From Intoshia linei (Eukaryota; Orthonectida; Rhopaluridae), in NCBI GenBank assembly GCA_001642005.1, contig LWCA01000040.1:1-64000 (forward strand): a stretch of DNA of 64,000 bases, read 5' to 3'. The notes under the pieces are model-generated. The model made no database searches. It was not told where the DNA came from and saw only the letters and a list, made by a program, of their open reading frames with translations. Shown here one piece after another: positions 11,401 through 22,111 of the stretch. Both the position numbers and the translations under genes were made by a program. Each line of letters begins with the position of its first letter. Within the stretch, counting starts at the first letter, position 1.

Positions 11401-14400
11401 AAATCCAATTTTCCCTATTGTCTAAAAATAAAAAGCACAAAAATTTAATAAAACATACATTTTAGGATAGTTTTTAACATTTAAAATATAATTATACTAC
11501 TTTTTCACGTATACATTTCATGGATGATTGGTAATATAAAAGCAGTGATGAGCACTGATTTAATCTAATATTATATAGTATTGTAATAATAATAGTATAA
11601 AATTATACATATACAACAATACCGTGTAGTATAATGTTGTGGATATAATATAATTAGACGAATATATTTAATGGAAGCGATTTCCAAATCATAATAAACG
11701 AAATTGGTAATGCACAAAATCATTTGTCTGTCATAAAAGATATAAAGAGGGGTATATTGGGCAATACCCTGATAAAAGTATACAATAAGGTAAATTTAAT
11801 AAAGTATTACATTACGGTAGACACTGCAAACACCTGTTTGTGAAAAAGGGAAATTTTATGGTTGGTTACTTTTTCTATATGATTTATTACTGTTTAACAG
11901 CTAGAGGGTTTCAAAAAATGATCACTTTTCGAGTGTCTACTGTATATTGATATTGTATACAACATTTATAAAAAGTTGAATTTTATTAATTAATGAATTT
12001 TAAATTTAGATAGAAGAAGAAAAAAATAAATTGCCGCACAATAGATTCATGTTGCGTCCTACCCATCATCTAGAAAAGTTAATTGTTGAAGAAATTTCTT
12101 CCTTTGAAAGTAGTAAAGCATGGCTGAAAATGAATGGAATAAAAGGTATAATTATATAAACAAAAATAACATGTAGGTGTTTAACCCTAGAATCACCGAT
12201 CAAAAAATATAACGATAACTACAAGAGGTAGTCATTTTAACCACCTTTTTTCGTTCTAAGACTAATTTCGAGCAATAAATATTGTATGATGCAATAAAAA
12301 TATGACAGCTGCTCAACAAAAGAATTTATTTATGATAAATATTTTCACTAATAATCCTAACTTATATAATATGTTATGCAATTTTTGTTTGTGTGTGTCT
12401 GTGTGTGTGTCCAGCTTTATTTAAATAACTACCTGTCTTAGAATTTTATAAAGTCCTCATTTCAATTACAGTTTTTTCCGGGGGTGTTCGCAAACATAAT
12501 TTCAACCTCCCAACTCACTATATTACGTGTCAAAAACCCTAATTGTCCCTCTTTTTGAAAATCAAACGAGTTTGAGAATTTAAAAAAATATATACGCTGA
12601 TACGGATTTTAAAATCATAAACATTATCATAATTTTAAATATTTAGAGCAAAACCCTAAATTACCCTTTTTTTTTAATGAAAACAGCCCTATAATTTCAA
12701 AAAATTTACAGTTTTAATATTATAATTGATAAATTTATGATATATATTATACATTGTAAATTTAGCCAACAATCTGAATTTATATAGCGTTCTTGCACCA
12801 AATGCTTATAATTATTGTTATTCTTATGTCAATGGAAAAAAGATTAAATCCCAAACATTAGCTGTAAGTATTTACTATACTTAACAAATAATTCATAATT
12901 AATCGTGAAGGGAACTCTGTTTAGTAAGCTTAATGTTATTTATGGTGAGATTATTTGTATATCAGTGAAACTTTCAAGTGATGCATCATTTTGTTTTATA
13001 TTTCTTAGACTAGAGGTCTCATTGGATGCAATTGAAATATTTTAAAGTGTTGATATGGTTGTCGGTGCACTTTAGTTATACATTTCTTTTATATCCCTTA
13101 TTTAAACTAGTATTCAATAAAATCTTATTATATGAAAGTGTCGATTAGTTTAAAAAATTATATCAATATAATTATAGAGAGCAATGGTGCAGATGGAGTG
13201 GCCTAATGGTACAATAAAAAACGTACATGTAGATGCAGCCGACTTATATATATACCAATCAAAACTGGGAGCAATGGTGCGTATAATAGAAGATAGAATA
13301 CACTTTTTACTCGGAAACGAAAAATTATGCATGGGCTGTTTGACTGAAAAAAAGTAAGTTGAAAACAAACGTTTTTATTAACGCTTATTTTAATTATATA
13401 TATGATGTAAAGTGCGCGCAATAAACATAGGTCCAACCGATTTATATTATTTTTTGGTCTATTAACATTAATTTTCATGAATATTTCATCTCTATTAAAA
13501 AAAATATTAAAAAATACGCTTGTTGATACCATTATTTTTTATCTATCACCTTTTTATGAAAAGTTATCACACAAATCGCTAATTAGCTGCGCAATAATCA
13601 TAGGACGCTTCAAATTAAAATAATGTATTTACAATTTAATAATGTGTCTTTTCTTCTTTATTGATTACAACTTTAAGGCATTTATCCTTCATTGTCAATA
13701 CTAACTTTTCAATAACATCTTTATGGATATTTTCTCATTCTGTCAATATTATCTGCGTCAGCTGATCCTTATTTTTAAATTGCCTGCCATTTTTGTATAC
13801 GGAAATTACCAAAATTCCCCATACGTTTTCTATTGGATTAAGGTCAGGAGACTTCGATCGTCAGTTCATTACATTAACAGAATGTTCTTCAAACCATGTT
13901 TTGACCTTATCAGAAGTGTGGATTGGAGCATTATCTTGTTGAAAAATGTAATCTGTATCATAATGAAAGTAAGCAAATGGAAGTAGAAATTCAGATAAGG
14001 TAAAAATATAATCCTAAGAATTCTAATTTTCATTCAGAATCGCCAATTTTGATTTGCCTTTCTGTGAAAATGCTCCCCAGACCATTACCGATCCACCTCC
14101 ACTTTTCCGCGTAGAAAAGACTTTTTTTTCCTTTCGTAGATCATGCCAATAAAACTGGAATCTATCAAGACCGTCCCAATTGAATTTTTTTTCATCCGAG
14201 AATATCACAGAATTCCAATTTGGACCAAAATCCTATTTTCTTTATGAGCTTTTGAAAGGACCGGAGCATGATGTCGTTTACTCCATTGAAGGTGGGAACA
14301 ATTACTTATTACCTGTTGAACCGTTCGGAGCTTCACATCTAATTCTAAATTTTGCATGATGTCTCTGGCTGTATATTGACCGCCTGAAGCCTCACGTATA

Positions 14401-17400
14401 ATATGAGACGCCATTCTTGAAGTAATTTTCTTGGGCCTACCTGGACTTTTTGCCTTTCCATATGACTCTGGGTTGTGTATAAACCTTGATACCACATTTC
14501 TAGACCTTTTTATTTGCTTAGCAATGTATTTGTGTGATTTATTTTCAGTTTTTAATTCCATAATTTGATTCTTTTCAAAATCAGTTAAAGGTTTACCTCT
14601 GCCATTTGCTAAAATATACATAAATAAATAAATTATATATTATTGAAAAGATACTATATATATTAACATAATGAAAATGGTAATTACATTTTTAAATTTG
14701 ATTATGGTATCAAAAAATTGATTTTAATTTGTAGTGTCCTATGTTTATTGCGCGACTAATTAGCGATAATTATGATAACTTTTCATATAAAGGTGGAAGA
14801 AGAAAAATAATGGTATCAACAAGCGTACTTTTTAATACCTTTTTTAATAGAGAATAAATATTCATGAAAATTAATGTTTATAGACCAAAAAATAATATAA
14901 ATCGGTTAGACCTATGTTTATTGCGCGCACTGTACTATTATTTTTTTTGGGTTTGCTGTGTAATATCATGGTTATTCAATAACTTTCTAAACTTGAAGAA
15001 TACAAAATCTAAAATTTAATAGAAAAATTTAGAATTTTAAAAATGAATTTAATATTTCATTTATCCATTTTTGTCCATATTTTCATTAATATTCATTTTT
15101 GTCTATGTCCACTTTTGATTTTTTTTTATTAGAAAACCCATTTTGCCCGTAGTTTCCTTTTTTGATTTACCACTTCTATAAAAGTGACCAGTTGCTAAAA
15201 AAAGTGGTAACTATTCGAGAGTTTACTGTACTACTCTTAAAATTTACACTATTTACCAAATGAAGCCAAACCAAAAAAGTTAAAAACACTAATTAGTAAT
15301 TACTATTTAAAAAGTATTCTTTTAGCATTATTTTGCTAGTTGATACGTGTGGATCAAATTTACCTTATCTAATATACATTCAACATACAATTCGACTAAT
15401 TTTAGAATATCAAACCTATGAAAAGTCAAAAATTAACATTGTCGCGTATATATTAGTTTTATTCTATTAATCAGATATAATCGTTTTAAATATATTTTTT
15501 AATTAGATACAACAGTGCAACACACTCATTATACAATTCATTAGTCACTATTAACGAAAAAAAACTTCAAGAATTATGGAAGTACGCTAAAATTAAGATT
15601 TTAATTTAATCCAATTTTAACTTTTTATGTTTAGATGGGTTTTATCTTGGAGATGCGAAGGTTCAAGAAATCTTTTATCTGCTTTAAAATTTGTTGTTGA
15701 AAATGATGATAATTTTAAAACAGGTATGTCAACAGTATTGACTAAATACGCATTTAATGTATTAATTTATATATTAGAAGAACTAGTCGGAATTTATATA
15801 ATTACATCAGGCCAATTTGACCAAAATACAAACTCAATACAATCTTATATCAATTCATTGAACATACTACGTCCCTTTTCAATAGTCAATACCATTTTGT
15901 TTACAATTGAAACTGAAACAGAAGCTCTGCTTAAAGCATGTGAAGAAAATGATAGTATTTGCAGGCGTGAATTACTCAATTTAAAAAATACAATTTCTAT
16001 AAAGGATATTGTCAAAAATTATCAAAATATGTGTAGTCTCACTGATGGTCGATTTCATTGGACCAAGGAAAATGGTTTGTTTTTCGTGGGGTCAAAAATG
16101 ATACTATTGAATTTTATAGAAATGATGATAATTTGATCAATATTTAACCCTTTCCCAAAAAAATATATTTTCGACCCTTTCCCCCCTAACAGTATACAAA
16201 TATTTTTAGAGAAGATCAGTTAGTACAACATAGTGAATATGTTTATTATATTATTATAACAGCGAAATAAAAAAATGTTATCTTTTAATATTAATATTAC
16301 TGGTTTTATTTTAGTTATAAATCATAATTTAATATAGTTGACACTCTAATTACTAGGGCCTAGTATACAAACAATTTGTAAAGTTATGATTGTTTTTTTT
16401 TGTTTATATACGTGTTATTGTCTCGTAAGGGTTAATAACATTTAAATTTATTATAATCCAAAATTAATCTGAATTTCAAGAATATATTAATTAAAAATCA
16501 AATACTAAATTAAATTAATGTTAACGATTCTAATTCAATTTTAAATTTTTTCTTAAATTTGCGGCCCCTCAGACTCTGTAGGCCCCCTGATGGGACCAAG
16601 CCCCCATTTGGAACCACTTTTCTATAGTATACACAACTTAATTTTGAAAAACTTTATTCTTTTATGTTCATACATTTTAATATAGATAATTTAAAAATTA
16701 TACAAGTTTAAATTAAAACATAAATTACAGACAGTGAAAGGGTTAACAAAGGTTTCATCGATTTCATTAAATTATAATTCAGTATTTTTTAAGGGACCGG
16801 ATTAAGGTATCTGTTAATAAACACACAAAAATAGAGATTACAACATTAAATAATATTTCATTTAAATTTTTTCCATAGTTTGAAAACCCCAATTTCCCTT
16901 TTTTTGAAATTCAGACGAGTCCTAAAATTATAAAAAATACACAATTTGATAAAGATTTTAAAATGATAAATAATATATAATAGTAATAAAAAGTAAATAA
17001 CAGTCAATCTAGTTATCTTAACTAGTTATATAACTCATTGTTTGTCTGTTTGTCTATGTGGCTGTGTGTCGTTTATTTCAATGACTAATATTATAATTTA
17101 AAAAATTCAATATTTCTATTACAGTTTTTTTGCGGGGAGAAAGTAAGATAAATTTCATTTTTCAGAAGCTTACATCTTACCCGCCAAAACCACAATTATC
17201 CTTTTTTTAAAAATCAAAAGTGTTTTATTATATAAAAAATATATACTCTGATAAAGATTTTAAAATCATAAATAAAATATAATCATAATAAAAACTAAAT
17301 AACAGTCAAGCTAGTTATCCTAACTTATATAAAACTATGTGTTTGTCTATATGTCTGTCTGTGTGTATTATCGCATATTTCAATAATTAAGAGTATTAGA

Positions 17401-20400
17401 ATTTAAGAAATTTCACATATCTATTACAGTTTTTGCGGGGGAAAGTAAGATTAATTTCAATTTTTATAAACTTATATCTTACCGGTCAAAACCCCATCTA
17501 TCCTATTTTTAAAATTAAAACAAGTTCTATCGTCTAAAAAAATTTACTCTGATAAAGATTTTAAAATCATAAATAAAATATAATCATAATAAAAACTAAA
17601 TAACAGTCAAGCTAGTTATCCTAACTAATATAAAACACTTTGTTTGCATATATGTCTGTCTGCCTGTTTGTCTATGTTGTCGTTTATTTCAATAATTAAA
17701 AGTATTAGAATTTAAAAAATTTCACATTTCTATTACAGTTTTTTTTGCGGGGAGAACGTAAAATAAATTTTAATTTAAAAAAGTTACGTTTTTAGTCTCA
17801 AAACTACAAATTACTCTTTTTTCAAAAAATGAACATAAACATCAAAAATAAAAAATTGTATTTAAACGTTTCGGAACCATTCATTTAGAATCTAAAGGAA
17901 TACCAATCTTCTAAACTTTAGAAGATTGGTAATAGTGAATAGTGACATTTATATTTAAGATTATATTTTTTCATAGAATTAGAAAAGTCCGCCATCGGCA
18001 GAGTTAGTACGAACATGCTGTTTGTACGAAGTACAAAACAGCCAAGGTAGTATTATATAATTCTAAATTTATCGCATAGGGTCTATTGTATCCAATGATT
18101 TGAAGGATCTGAACAATGAAATTAAAATAGCTCTAGAATATTCCAAAAAGTGTACAATTCTAATGGAATCTTTAAAATTAAAAAATGAAAATATTAAAAA
18201 TATAAATGTTAACATCATAAATGACTTATTCATAATTTAATTTAGAACGTCAAAATGGAAAACAAAAAAATTTTAATTGTAAAATTGAATAAAATAAATT
18301 TATTTGAAAATAAACATTTAGAGACCTATATCAAATAGGATTAAAGAATTGGCAATTTCAAATAAAAAAATTGATTATAATAAAAAAGATATTTCGATAA
18401 AATATTTTTATACGGGAAAAAAGTTGAATAAAGGTTAGTTGACAAGATTCTTTACAATAATTGGGAATTATTACATATTTACAATTTTTGGTATTTTAAA
18501 TTTTTCCGTGGTAACATGATATTATCTATTTTTTAATAAAAAAAAAAATAATTTTAACAAATTTTGTATAGAGATTTTTCGTTAATTAGAATAGTCATTA
18601 CTGATGACTATTATGACACCTTGGGGTAAACTGAATGATGTTCAGAGTTCCTGAACTATACACTATTTTCAATATAATTTAATTTGATCAACATTGTTTT
18701 GATATTAATATTTTAGCAAATATTGATGCTAGAAACCCCCAATTGTCAGAAAGTCTATTAGAATCGCATAAAAAATTTTACAATTCAGTGTGCAAATTAC
18801 CGGAATCTTCTAAACAGGTATATTACTGAAATTTTATTATTTATTATTTTATCATAATTTTCATGATAAAATGGATGAAAGTTTTCTAAATCTAATAATA
18901 TTTTTAATAGTGGCTTTATAAATATGGAGTTAAAAAACTAAAACTGAATGTAGTTTCAATGATTCGACAGTATGGATTTTCTCATACGCATAACTATGTT
19001 AAAACTATTCAAAAATCGGTAGATGCCAAGTAAGTCTATTAAAATATTACATTTTTAAATTGCACTGGTTTGTTTTTTTGTATTGCTTATAAACAGTAAC
19101 TAACTCTGCTTGGTTGGGTCTTTCCATGTACATTTGTGGTTTTTGTGCTTTTGACCATGAAGATTTAAGTTTTTGGAGTTGACATTTACGATAATGTTAA
19201 GAATTTTAAAAATTTTCCTATAAAATAGGTTTTTTAAATTCTAGGAACTCATTTCATTTAAAAAAGAATTAAATACAGTGTAAAATTGTGGTTTTGACCC
19301 TAAAGGTACATTCAATTTTTGAAAGGTAAATTTGCGATAAAAAATCACCGTCAGAACACTGTTTTAAAAATGAAAATAAAAAATGAATAATTTAATATTT
19401 ATTAGATATTAAATAATTAATTAGTTTTTTAAAACTCCATATCTCTTACATAATAAAACATCTTAAATGAACTGGAAAAACAGAAATACATATTTAACTA
19501 AATTTATTTTACATTTGTATATCAGTAATGTTAAATATTTAAAAAAAATGAAATTGTATTATCAATAATGATTAAAATTAGATTTTGTGTTGTATTGCCA
19601 AAAATAAAAATAAATGGATATGAAAAACATTTGAAAATGAATGAAAATGATTTAAAATTTTGTATAAACAATCTCAATTTTCTTCTTGTATGTTATCTAA
19701 AAAGATATAAATGGTTATTGAAAGGTAATGAATGAATATTATTTCTAATTATAAACCTCTAATTTATTAATACTTTAATGTCATATTAGGTACAAGATAC
19801 ATTTTTGGAAATATGATTGAAAAGAATGTAATTATACTGGTTGATCTTTCTGGGTCTATGGAAATTTACAAAGATTCTATAATGCAAAATCTCAAATGTT
19901 TAATTTGGGACCAATTCCATAATAGTGATAAAAAGTAATATTTTGATGACATGTCAAACTTATAATTAACTATAATCTTCTTTAAATATTAAAATTAATC
20001 GAAACCCATAAAAAAATTAACACAAATATGCCGTATATGTAAATTTATAGATTTAATTTTGTAAAATTTTCGAATACAGTTTCTCAATGGCAAGAAAATG
20101 TTGTTCTCTCAGATAAAGCAATGTGCCTTGAAGCAATAGACTGGATATCAAATTTTAATTGTGATGGATCAACAGATTTAATTGATGCTCTGAAAGTACA
20201 TGGATAATGATATCATGAAAATTTGATTTTAGATTTGCTTTGATCAAAAATGCGATGGAATATATTTATTGAGTGACGGGAAATCAGACACTAGCATAAA
20301 AAAATCAATGCAAATTTTGGACGATTTTTGTTTGAATAATGTAAATACAAAAATCAATTGTGTTGCATTCGAACCGGATGAGTAATTTTTAATTTTAAAT

Positions 20401-22111
20401 TAAAAATTATGTAAAAATTTCAGAATGTATACCAATTTTCTTAAATCAGTATCTAATAAAACGGACGGACGCTATCAAGTTTATGGTGGAAATTCTGAAT
20501 CTATAACTAAGATTAAAAGATTAAAAACTCAACAATTTTTAGATTTTTTAAAGAATTATTACAGAGGTATTTTTACATCAAGTATATATTAGCAGTGCCG
20601 TGTCGAGTCCGAATTGGGCCTCCGAAGAAATTTAAAAATTTCTTATAAGTTAAACAAATCATCTTCACCACTAAGAAAAGTATTTTTTTTGAAGGCTCAT
20701 ATTGATTATGCCCGAGTGTTATGTTAGGCCGTGGAGGCCAAAGAATGGGTATCGATCAATCGAAATTAGTAGGTTCCTATGTACAATTAAAAAAATATTG
20801 GATGATATTGTGTGATGCTGATCGGGTTATTTACACAACGCCGTTTGATAAGATGAATTTAAATAATTTTGTAGTCATTTCGAAATTTTCTAATATCACA
20901 TATAAATTTGAATATTTAACCCTTAGTCACTTCTACACCGCTCTATACCATTTCACTAACTAAATGACAATAACAACATACTAAATGACAATAGCTACAA
21001 ACTAAATGTCAATAACTACAAACTAAATGACAATAACTACAAACCAAATGATAATAACACAAATTAAATCAAAATTTTTTATTTTTCTATGCTACAATTA
21101 TTATAGTACAATTTCGGAGTAAATAAGAATAGTTTTTCATATTTATCCTTCAATAGTATTCTATTGTTGATTATTCTATGCAATATTTAAACTCCAATAT
21201 CAAATATTAAAAACGATTTTTCAATATTGCTCAGTAATATTCAAATTTTTATTTAAAATAAATGTATCTTAATCATAAAGTGGCCTATCCACTTTTATCA
21301 TAAAATAAGAAAATATTAAATTGCATTATTTTATTTTTTTTAAATTTCGCATATTATAATGGCTAGAAAAACAAATCAAGAAAAAATTGAATATAAAAAC
21401 AAAAAAGAAAACATTCTTAGAGTCAATACAGATGGAGAAGTTCATATTTAAATTTCAAATTATTTCATTGAATTCAAATTTAAATTGTTCTTTAATTATT
21501 GTCATTTAGTTTGTAGTTAGTGATGGTATAGTGACATAAAATGATAAATCTAGACTTTGAAACATTTTATAACAGTCGATTCTGTTCTATATGAACATGA
21601 AGGGACCAGGTTTTGATCATATTCATACTATACTGTAATATAAACATATAGGAATAGCGATAATAATATAATTAAAAGTTTCAAAATGTCCAATCAATGT
21701 TTGTTCAAACAAAATTGTCGTGTTCATATTAAGCTGAGTTCATATTCTAGGGTGTTCATATAGAACAGAATCGACTGTATTTGAAAAATATTTTTGGTCG
21801 ATTACACATATAATTAATTTTCCTCGCAGGCATTGGTTGTGCGCAAATACAATTTAATTGTAGACCCACTACACGGCATTGTGTAATAAACTGTGTACCA
21901 CATTACGTATATTTATTTATATTATTTTCTATTAAAAAAATCAGAATTAAACTTAAAAAGCACCAATAACTGCAAAAAGTTTTCATCGGATATACAAATA
22001 CACCGATCAAAATTTAAAACAATTGAACCGCTAGGATTTGATGAAAAACTTTTATTGAATGAAATTTTATATACAATTGATCAAATTAGTGAAATTAAAA
22101 ATTACTTGTAA
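5482..22111 (+). CDS. VWA3A/VWA3B-like protein with three von Willebrand A modules
   Basis: I join 27 exons into 1120 residues; human VWA3A is about 1180. Exons: 5482-5630, 7946-8120, 8162-8274, 8329-8418, 8704-8758, 8798-8899, 10091-10200, 10294-10437, 10564-10666, 10789-10854, 12010-12145, 12766-12863, 13178-13353, 15507-15581, 15635-15723, 15778-16074, 18080-18207, 18246-18278, 18322-18433, 18717-18817, 18911-19029, 19582-19724, 19790-19934, 20051-20195, 20233-20381, 20424-20566, 21945-22111. Every junction is in phase. Family signatures: SSKAWLKMNGIK, GGRFHIFEND, GSRNLLSAL, KWLLKGTRYIFG. The first vWA (about residues 195-369) has a degenerate metal site (VDFSRENFKF) and the second lacks a clear one. 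The third (about 872-1065) has DLSGSM, the DGSTDL threonine and LLSDG, so it could bind a metal. VWA3 proteins are associated with motile cilia in other animals; that role is inferred. Long introns carry mobile elements. Confidence 0.9.
6130..6944 (-). mobile_element. Helitron-like element, 5' end intact
   Basis: On the minus strand it starts with TC at 6944 ('TCCTAACTTATATAATATG') next to a host T at 6945, as expected for insertion between A and T. A GT-rich run and the modules shared with the other copies follow. The 3' hairpin end was not found, so the left boundary is approximate. It lies in intron 1 of the VWA3-like gene. Confidence 0.6.
7178..7262 (+). pseudogene. remnant of a transposon-associated reading frame (EHGERFHQ motif)
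   Basis: The plus frame reads SEEHGERFHQTL, a stop, then KFEERFTG with further stops. The E-GERFHQ...RY-G pattern is one I recall from widespread repeat-derived proteins in invertebrate genomes. It is interrupted by several stops and lies inside an intron, so it is dead. The family assignment is from memory and uncertain. Confidence 0.35.
7395..7600 (+). repeat. tRNA-derived SINE copy
   Basis: It contains a pol III A box ('tggcaaagtgg', 7463-7473) and B box ('ggttcgaatcg', about 7504-7514) at tRNA-like spacing. A 7-bp acceptor-like stem pairs 'gatgttt' (about 7451) with 'ggacatc' (about 7522). A related copy at 44335-44520 shares the sequence before, through and after this part, so this is a repeat with a tRNA-like core rather than a tRNA gene. 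Confidence 0.65.
8937..9686 (-). mobile_element. complete non-autonomous Helitron, about 750 bp
   Basis: Read on the minus strand it begins with TC at 9686 ('TCCTTACTTATATATAA') and ends with CTAG at 8937-8940. Just before that end is a palindrome around 'gtactacgtac' that can form the expected 3' hairpin. The flanking host bases are A (8936) and T (9687), the normal Helitron target with no duplication. It encodes no Rep/helicase and sits in an intron of the VWA3-like gene. It is the best-preserved copy of the family in this window. Confidence 0.8.
10917..11096. mobile_element. MITE with mariner-like ends (older copy of the 21573 family)
   Basis: The ends 'gtcaatcctgttcaatatga' and 'catgttgaacagaattgac' are inverted and similar to the 26-bp ends of the element at 21573-21777. 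The inside is non-coding. Boundaries are approximate because the ends have diverged. Located in an intron. Confidence 0.55.
11815..11942. mobile_element. 128-bp MITE with TA target duplication
   Basis: Inverted ends 'cggtagacactgcaaa' and 'ttttcgagtgtctactg' are flanked by TA on both sides (11813-11814 and 11943-11944), as for Tc1/mariner-type elements. It has no coding capacity. Related ends occur near 15205-15235 and 40935-40960. In an intron of the VWA3-like gene. Confidence 0.65.
12355..12712 (+). mobile_element. 3'-truncated Helitron-like copy
   Basis: It begins at 'TCCTAACTTATATAATATG' after a host A (12354) and continues with a GT-rich run and family modules, including 'attacagttttttccgggg'. 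The hairpin/CTAG end is missing. In an intron of the VWA3-like gene. Confidence 0.6.
13410..14932 (-). mobile_element. Tc1-like element with IR/DR-type terminal repeats
   Basis: TA dinucleotides at 13408-13409 and 14933-14934 flank a 1523-bp element. The terminal inverted repeats are about 200 bp. Each holds two copies of the same motif: outer 'gcgcaataaacataggtc' (13415; inverted near 14910) and inner 'gcgcaataatcataggac' (about 13589; inverted near 14735). This two-site arrangement resembles the IR/DR repeats of some Tc1 elements. It carries a broken transposase on the minus strand and lies within an intron of the VWA3-like gene. Confidence 0.85.
13636..14621 (-). pseudogene. Tc1-family transposase, disrupted
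   Basis: The N-terminal part (14621 downwards) has a helix-turn-helix region (YIAKQIKRSRNVVSRFI) and GRPKKIT. The catalytic part has VIFSDEKKFNWDG, GGGSVMVWGAFS, QQDNAPIHTSDK and SPDLNPIENVWG. The second Asp and the Glu are 34 residues apart, so the class is DD34E, i.e. Tc1. It is broken by a frameshift near 14205-14215, just before the first catalytic Asp, by a stop in front of the SPDLNPIEN motif and by another stop further on. It cannot encode an active enzyme as read. Confidence 0.85.
16800..18050 (+). mobile_element. head-to-tail array of Helitron-like units
   Basis: At least three internal junctions have the form CTAG-TTA-TC: CTAG 17009-17012 then TC at 17016; CTAG 17311-17314 then TC at 17318; CTAG 17612-17615 then TC at 17619. 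This defines two units of 299 and 298 bp, a longer last unit of about 430 bp, and a partial first unit whose start is unclear. The last unit ends with the hairpin segment 'ctgtttgtacgaagtacaaa' and 'caaggTAG' at 18050. Units share 'attacagttttttgcgggg' and 'aaataacagtcaagCTAG'. It occupies an intron of the VWA3-like gene. Confidence 0.75.
20938..21540. mobile_element. foldback-type element with subterminal 20-bp tandem repeats
   Basis: The left end 'actaactaaatgacaataac' is repeated in inverted form at the right end ('attgtcatttagtttgtag', about 21498-21530, then 'gtgatggtatagtg'). The left arm carries about five tandem copies of a unit close to 'ctaaatgacaataactacaa' (20960-21070). The interior has a 30-codon ATG frame at 21359-21451 (MARKTNQEKIEY at its start), probably chance. 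It lies in the last intron of the VWA3-like gene. Confidence 0.55.
21573..21777. mobile_element. 205-bp MITE with 26-bp perfect inverted ends
   Basis: The left end 'cagtcgattctgttctata' and its exact inverse at the right end (to 21777) extend over about 26 bp. TA follows the right end (21778-21779); the left flank reads AA, possibly a mutated TA. The ends suggest mobilisation by a Tc1/mariner-type transposase. A second, older copy is at 10917-11096. Confidence 0.75.

Noticed and set aside
13723-13986. Plus-strand ORF of 87 codons
   Set aside because: It is the antisense of the C-terminal part of the Tc1 transposase, whose motifs (QQDNAPIHTS, SPDLNPIENVW) are on the minus strand.
20721-20963. 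Plus-strand ORF of 80 codons in the last VWA3-like intron
   Set aside because: No family similarity that I recognise, no flanking splice sites in phase with the neighbouring exons, and it ends inside the foldback element.
20960-21070. CRISPR-like array
   Set aside because: The units are contiguous degenerate tandem repeats without unique spacers, in a eukaryotic intron.
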